Assembly (NCBI GenBank): GCA_002085355.1
Contig: NATN01000011.1
Location: 1-17,862, forward strand
DNA from: Candidatus Zhuqueibacterota bacterium 4484_87
Lineage (GTDB): Bacteria; Zhuqueibacterota; Zhuqueibacteria; Thermofontimicrobiales; Thermofontimicrobiaceae
DNA length: 17,862 bases
Reading direction: 5' to 3'
Shown: piece after piece, positions 13,944-17,862 of the stretch
How positions within the stretch are numbered: the stretch's first letter is position 1
How the letters are laid out: each line of letters opens with the position of its first letter
The notes under the pieces: generated by a model
The model's input: only the letters and a program-made list of their open reading frames with translations
What the model was told of the DNA's origin: nothing
Databases searched by the model: none
Translations under genes and position numbers: made by a program

Positions 13944-15479
13944 TCATTTGCGGGAGAAAACCAGCAGCAAAATATCATGCGCCATACCAGCGAGAGTGGC
14001 GAAAAGCACAATGATGATGTGAATGACCAACAAAATCACATCTGGCGAATGATGAAAGAGAAAATATTTCAGCAACGTTGACAGAGAAAAGGGCAATAAG
14101 ATGAAAAATGGTAGTAAAACATATTTCGGAATCAACCTGCGCCACAGTCCGCGGCTGAACCAGGCAAAAGGGAACAGAAGAAAAAAACATATTTCCACCA
14201 ATAGATGACCATTATTTTTTATGCCGATCAGCAACGGCAGATAATAACTGGTATCATAAATCATGGGATGGATTAGTTTTTCCCTCTGGAATAAGCGAAT
14301 TTCTCCGCGATTGAAAGTAACGGCAAAAGTTTGCGGGTGATTGGCGGATAAAACGGGCGAGCTGAACAAGCTGACGGCTGATCCATTTTCTCCTGTCAGC
14401 GGCGTGCGCACGCGGAAATTCAAACGATTTTTGACTTGTCCTAATGTGAAATTTCTGCTTATTGGGTCGCCTGATAGTGAAATGATTCTCGCAGGGCCCG
14501 CTTGGTTGAGGTTCGCTGGCGCAATGGTAGCGATGACGGTAATTTCTCCGCTGCGGCGAAATTGCTCAATTTGCTTTTTTAATGGAGCACGCGATTTTAA
14601 CAGAGAATTTTTACTGATGGAGATGAATTTTTTTTGAGAATTTAGTCGCACTATTGAAGGCGGGGAGATGTGCAGATCGCTTGCACCGGTGGAGTCCGCG
14701 CGATTTTGAACGGGAATTTTGCTAAAATCAAAAGAACAGAGAGGGTGCATCGATAATTTCGTTGCTTTTTGATTGACAACACGGTTAATTTCATCTCTGT
14801 TCAGACTGCGATTGAAAATCGTTGCATCATAAATTGCACCCTGCCAGGGCCTGTCGCGCGTTGCTTCGTTTCCGATGAGGAGGTGAAAATTATCATCCCA
14901 ATTGCGGAAAGTATTCAGAAGAGAAGGCAAAAGAAAAATAGCTACTAAAATTAATCCATATAAAGTGACCCACATTTGCAGAAATTTTTGTGCCTGCAAT
15001 CGAAATTTGCTCACAAATTCACTTGTGCGGTCAATGGGAAGACGCGTCGCTAAAATTGCTCCCATGCAACTTCCGACAGAGTTGTTGATGAGGTCAATTG
15101 TGGAAGTCATGCGCGGCAGAAAAATTTGCAGCGTTTCAATACTCAGGCTTACGAGCAAGCCAATCGCAGTCGCAGCGATGACTGCAGGACGATTAGGAAT
15201 TGCGTAATTCTTGAACAGGAGCGTCATTAAAAATCCGATGGGGACGAGCATTAACAGGTTGATTGCTATATCCTGAAAACTGGTGGTACCTGTTAATGCG
15301 GAGAGGTAGCCTTGGCGAAAAAGTAAATACTGCTGAAAATAAAACATGGAAAATCTGAACGGTGTCAGCGTGAGAAGATAGGTCAATCCCAAATACAAAA
15401 TAATGAGCGATAAAATTGTACTGACGAAAATTTTTTGCCGCTCGTTTGGGGCTATTTCATGCACGTTTTTCGGAATCAT
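13944..15479 (-). CDS. VanZ-like membrane protein with LamG-like domain
   Basis: 511 residues from the ATG at 15479, with GAGAGG 3-4 nt ahead (tight); a longer frame runs to TTG at 15575 but has no better site. Residues ~15-150 match the VanZ-like family (PF04892): a first helix, then DIAINLLMLVPIGFLMTLLF (70-89), SLSIETLQIFLPRMTSTIDL (111-130) with E115 and D129, and NNSVGSCMGA. A further helix at ~170-190 leads to a ~215-residue extracytoplasmic region (~193-408) built of strands such as HLLIGNEATRDRPWQGAIYD and EITVIATIAP, consistent with a concanavalin/LamG-like fold. Three helices close the protein. VanZ was first named for teicoplanin resistance in a Tn1546 gene set, but most relatives have no proven role. 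The combination suggests glycan binding at the envelope (inference). There is a 205-nt gap before the Omp85 fusion gene. Confidence 0.78.
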   Translation of the reverse strand: MIPKNVHEIAPNERQKIFVSTILSLIILYLGLTYLLTLTPFRFSMFYFQQYLLFRQGYLSALTGTTSFQDIAINLLMLVPIGFLMTLLFKNYAIPNRPAVIAATAIGLLVSLSIETLQIFLPRMTSTIDLINNSVGSCMGAILATRLPIDRTSEFVSKFRLQAQKFLQMWVTLYGLILVAIFLLPSLLNTFRNWDDNFHLLIGNEATRDRPWQGAIYDATIFNRSLNRDEINRVVNQKATKLSMHPLCSFDFSKIPVQNRADSTGASDLHISPPSIVRLNSQKKFISISKNSLLKSRAPLKKQIEQFRRSGEITVIATIAPANLNQAGPARIISLSGDPISRNFTLGQVKNRLNFRVRTPLTGENGSAVSLFSSPVLSANHPQTFAVTFNRGEIRLFQREKLIHPMIYDTSYYLPLLIGIKNNGHLLVEICFFLLFPFAWFSRGLWRRLIPKYVLLPFFILLPFSLSTLLKYFLFHHSPDVILLVIHIIIVLFATLAGMAHDILLLVFSRK

Positions 15480-15743
15480 AATCCTCTCAATTTTGCGGTG
15501 GTTGTTCTGAAAACAATCAATACATTCAACGCCAGAGAAGTGGGGAAAGTTTAATTTTTCGGTAGGGGAGGGCAAGAAACAAAATGCGATGGGATCGTAA
15601 CGAATTGCAAGTTAACAAAAATTGCCAACACATGTACAGCGTTCTTGTCTCTTGTTTTTTGAGATTGCAATTTAATTGCAGACCGGTGAGTGAATTTTAG
15701 CAGTTAGCTTACCATAGCAGAAAATGTTCAATTTCCAAATTTA

Positions 15744-17171
15744 TCAGATCTGATATTTTGGCTTGGGAGATTTTTTAGAAAAAGTAATAACAAATTTTGC
15801 TCCTTTGGAGCGGTCAATCTCCATTTTTCCTTCCAATTGATCTGTTAAAGCGCGGAGCAGACGGGAGCCCATGGTATCTTCCGATGGGAAATTTTCCGGC
15901 AGGCCTATGCCATCGTCAGCGACGGTCAAACAGTAGGATTCTCCCAAATCCTGGAAATTGATGAGAATCGTGCCATTTCTTTTATCGGGGAAAGCGTACT
16001 TCAAAGAATTGGTCACCAATTCATTGATGAGCAGCCCGCATGGGATCGCTTTGTCAATTCCCAGCCGCGCGTCCCCGCCTTCAACCAAGAGGGAAATTTG
16101 TGATTCAGGCGAATGATAAGCGACAAATAAACCGCGTGCCAGACTTTTTGCATAGTCAACAAATTTAATTTCTGCCAGATTGTCTGATTTATACAATTTT
16201 TCATGGATAAGCGCCAGCGTACGAATTCTGGCAACCGATTTCTGGAAAACATCTTTTGCTTCGGGATTGTCGATTCTCATTGCTTGCAGATTTAGCAGAC
16301 TGGAGATGATCTGCAAATTATTTTTGACTCGATGATGAATTTCGCCGAGCAAGAGTTCTTTTTCATAGAGTGAAGATTGCAATTGTTCTTCAAAGGCTTT
16401 TCTTTCGCGGATATCCCGTGTGACTGATAAAACCGTCGGTTCTTTTGATTCAGGGTCTGGTTTGAGCTTTCTGCTTTTTGTCTCCACCCAAATATAAGAA
16501 TCGTCTTTGCAACGGAATTGGAATTCAACTGCTGAAGCAGCATCATTCTTTGTGAGTGCCTGATGTGCTTTTTTTACCTGTGCAACATTGTCTGGGTGCA
16601 CAAAATCGTAACAATTTTTTCCGATTAATTCCTGCGGAGCGAAACCGGTAATTTCCTCAGAAGAAGGTGAAACGTACACATATTCGCCGGAAAATGTGTG
16701 TTTGGAGATTATGTCTGAAACATTTTCAGCTAACAAACGGTATCTTTCTTCGCTGATACGGAGTATTTCCTGTACCTGACGGCGTTTTTGCTTTTCTTTA
16801 GCTAATTGAAGCGCACGATTGATGGCGGAGGTCAGTCTGACAAGCCGATGTTTGAGCACATAGTCGATAGCGCCGGATTTCAGCGTTTCGATGGCAAGTT
16901 CCTCGCCGATTGTACCGGAAATTATGATAATTGGTGTGTCCGGATAGGTGATCTTCAATTCATCTATCGTTTCCAGCGGATCAAATGCCGGCAGGGAATA
17001 ATCCATCAAAATAATATCGCAACCGGCTTTTTTTAATTCTGCAAGCATTTCAGATTTATTTTCGACATGCTTGAGAATGAAAGGATATTTTTCGCTGATA
17101 AGTTGCGCTTCAACCAATTCGACATCTTTCAGCTCATCTTCCAAATAGATAATCTTTACTTTCTGGCTCAT
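15744..17171 (-). CDS. Receiver-PAS-HisKA_2 hybrid sensor histidine kinase
   Basis: 475 residues. Residues 1-125 form a receiver domain with acidic pair E11/D12, phospho-acceptor D57 (ILMDYSLPA), T87 (IISGT) and K107 (DYVLKHRL). A helical link leads to a PAS domain at ~140-258 (ERYRLLAENVSDII, YVSPSSEEITGFAPQELIG, SVTRDIRERK). The kinase part has the HisKA_2 box EIHHRVKNNLQIISSLL (H279/H280), N383 (NELVTNSLKYAF) and DDGIGLP (419-425), an HATPase of the LisK/HWE-like type. There is no transmembrane segment, so it is cytosolic. The N-terminal receiver may accept phosphate from another kinase and gate this one; the output regulator is not evident here. It has its own promoter 25-30 nt upstream and is separated from the response-regulator gene by 209 nt. 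Confidence 0.9.
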   Translation of the reverse strand: MSQKVKIIYLEDELKDVELVEAQLISEKYPFILKHVENKSEMLAELKKAGCDIILMDYSLPAFDPLETIDELKITYPDTPIIIISGTIGEELAIETLKSGAIDYVLKHRLVRLTSAINRALQLAKEKQKRRQVQEILRISEERYRLLAENVSDIISKHTFSGEYVYVSPSSEEITGFAPQELIGKNCYDFVHPDNVAQVKKAHQALTKNDAASAVEFQFRCKDDSYIWVETKSRKLKPDPESKEPTVLSVTRDIRERKAFEEQLQSSLYEKELLLGEIHHRVKNNLQIISSLLNLQAMRIDNPEAKDVFQKSVARIRTLALIHEKLYKSDNLAEIKFVDYAKSLARGLFVAYHSPESQISLLVEGGDARLGIDKAIPCGLLINELVTNSLKYAFPDKRNGTILINFQDLGESYCLTVADDGIGLPENFPSEDTMGSRLLRALTDQLEGKMEIDRSKGAKFVITFSKKSPKPKYQI

Positions 17172-17202
17172 CAGGTCGTTGCCCCAATTTTAGTATGATC
17201 TT

Positions 17203-17231
17203 ATAGTATTTAAAAAAAATGAAAAAGTCAA
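17203..17231 (-). promoter_or_regulatory. Sigma70-type promoter for the hybrid kinase
   Basis: On the minus strand, TTGACT (17226-17231) is followed after 17 nt by TACTAT (17203-17208). Transcription would start near 17196, about 25 nt ahead of the ATG at 17171. The ribosome site is weak, only a G-rich stretch (ttggggcaacg). Confidence 0.5.
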
Positions 17232-17380
17232 CGAAAAATTTGATTAATCGCAAAAAAAATAAAGACTGATTCCGAAAAAATTACGGTTTTTGTATTTAAA
17301 AAATTGTGTTGTAAGTTTAAGAATGAACCTGACAAATTTCCTTCAGAAACACATAATTGGTTCCGATTTGGGAAAGTGGC

Positions 17381-17818
17381 TTATAAAACCACCAAGTTCC
17401 AATTAATCCAAAAATTCCCTAGCGACTGTACACTTTCTTTGAATTCAAAGTAATTAACAGGTTTGACAACGTAAGCATTTACTCCATATTCATAGCATTT
17501 TCTTATATCCTGTTCCATTCGTGAAGAAGTTAACATCACGATCGGTATTTGTTTGAACTGCGGATCTGATTTTACCCGGCGGAGTACTTCATGTCCGTCG
17601 ATTTTAGGCATTTTGATATCCAATAAAATGAGATGCGGATTATTTTCATCCCGGTTGGAAAATTCGCCTTGCCGAAAAATGTAATTAAGTGCTGCTTCGC
17701 CATCATTGACAACGAAGATCTCATGTTTCGGAACGACGGATTCCACGAGCGCGGAAAGCGTGAGTTCGATATCATGCTGATCGTCTTCGACAAGAAGAAT
17801 TTTAGGCGTATTCCTCAT
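17381..17818 (-). CDS. Single-domain response regulator, Rcp1-like
   Basis: 145 residues forming one receiver domain with no output domain. The acidic pocket is E11/D12/D13 (LLVEDDQHD), the phospho-acceptor is D67 (LILLDIKMP), with T97 (MLTSS) and K119 (YVVKP). The wording VEDDQHDIELTLSAL and NDGEAALNYIFRQG is that of the Rcp1 type, usually a partner of phytochrome-like or hybrid kinases. A long alpha1-beta2 loop (VESVVPKHEIFVV) is present. AGGAAGGA lies 8 nt ahead of the ATG, and the ATG overlaps the TGA of the upstream kinase (ATGA), so translation is coupled. It is likely a phosphate shuttle to downstream proteins such as the hybrid kinase next to it, whose N-terminus is also a receiver. 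Confidence 0.92.
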   Translation of the reverse strand: MRNTPKILLVEDDQHDIELTLSALVESVVPKHEIFVVNDGEAALNYIFRQGEFSNRDENNPHLILLDIKMPKIDGHEVLRRVKSDPQFKQIPIVMLTSSRMEQDIRKCYEYGVNAYVVKPVNYFEFKESVQSLGNFWINWNLVVL

Positions 17819-17862
17819 TTGTTGCGTCCTTCCTCTGATTTAGGTAAAGTAAAATAAAATGT
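17815..17862 (-). CDS. Histidine kinase, last 15 residues (rest outside the window)
   Basis: The minus frame at the right edge reads TFYFTLPKSEEGRNK then TGA at 17815-17817. The ending TFYFTLP is the usual last strand of the HATPase domain of sensor histidine kinases (pattern G-S-x-F-x-F-x-L-P). The stop overlaps the ATG of the response regulator by ATGA. I infer that a sensor kinase lies immediately to the right, in one transcript with the regulator. Confidence 0.7.
   Translation of the reverse strand, partial: TFYFTLPKSEEGRNK

Overview
The window reads as chromosome from a Gram-negative, AT-leaning bacterium with an outer membrane: it carries an Omp85-type barrel ending in Phe, several Sec-type signal peptides and VanZ-like and two-component proteins. 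The mix (beta-solenoid 'DUF4097/LiaF-like' proteins, bactofilin-like repeats, GH29 fucosidase, degenerate 'cttcgtg' and 'atccgcg' phrase repeats between genes) fits the FCB side of the tree, for example Calditrichota/KSB1-like lineages. That placement is inference; there is no rRNA or other marker here. All genes except the first, truncated one lie on the minus strand.

Layout from left to right: (i) 2-619, C-terminal part of an AAA ATPase with a DUF4143 domain, plus strand; (ii) 779-1231, a small DUF1003 membrane protein flanked by inverted repeat copies; (iii) 1232-1696, an intergenic patch with two REP-like hairpins and several phrase repeats; (iv) 1697-5119, a very large fusion of an EndoQ-type PHP endonuclease and a UvrD/PcrA helicase ending in a sliding-clamp-like peptide; (v) 5120-5987, a gene-free stretch holding a ~390 bp foldback and small hairpin repeats; (vi) 5988-9638, a close-packed four-gene unit read leftward (extended SDR epimerase, LiaF-like beta-solenoid, a ten-copy D-E-G repeat beta-solenoid, integral membrane protein) with a good promoter and an operator-like inverted repeat ahead of it; (vii) 9842-11332, a secreted GH29 alpha-L-fucosidase with its own promoter and terminator; (viii) 11513-13738, a bactofilin-like repeat domain fused to an Omp85-type barrel; (ix) 13944-15479, a VanZ-like/LamG-like membrane protein; (x) 15744-17862, signalling genes: a receiver-PAS-HisKA_2 kinase with its own promoter, an Rcp1-type response regulator, and the last residues of a further histidine kinase translationally coupled to that regulator.

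Functionally the centre of the window looks like envelope business: several proteins predicted to form stacked beta structures in the periplasm or at the outer membrane, plus a membrane protein with a lectin-like domain and a glycan-cleaving enzyme. The signalling genes could control part of it, but nothing in the sequence proves that. The two most noteworthy single genes are the EndoQ-helicase fusion and the bactofilin-like/Omp85 fusion. The most noteworthy non-coding signal is the dense set of related, often inverted, degenerate repeats between genes 1 and 5.
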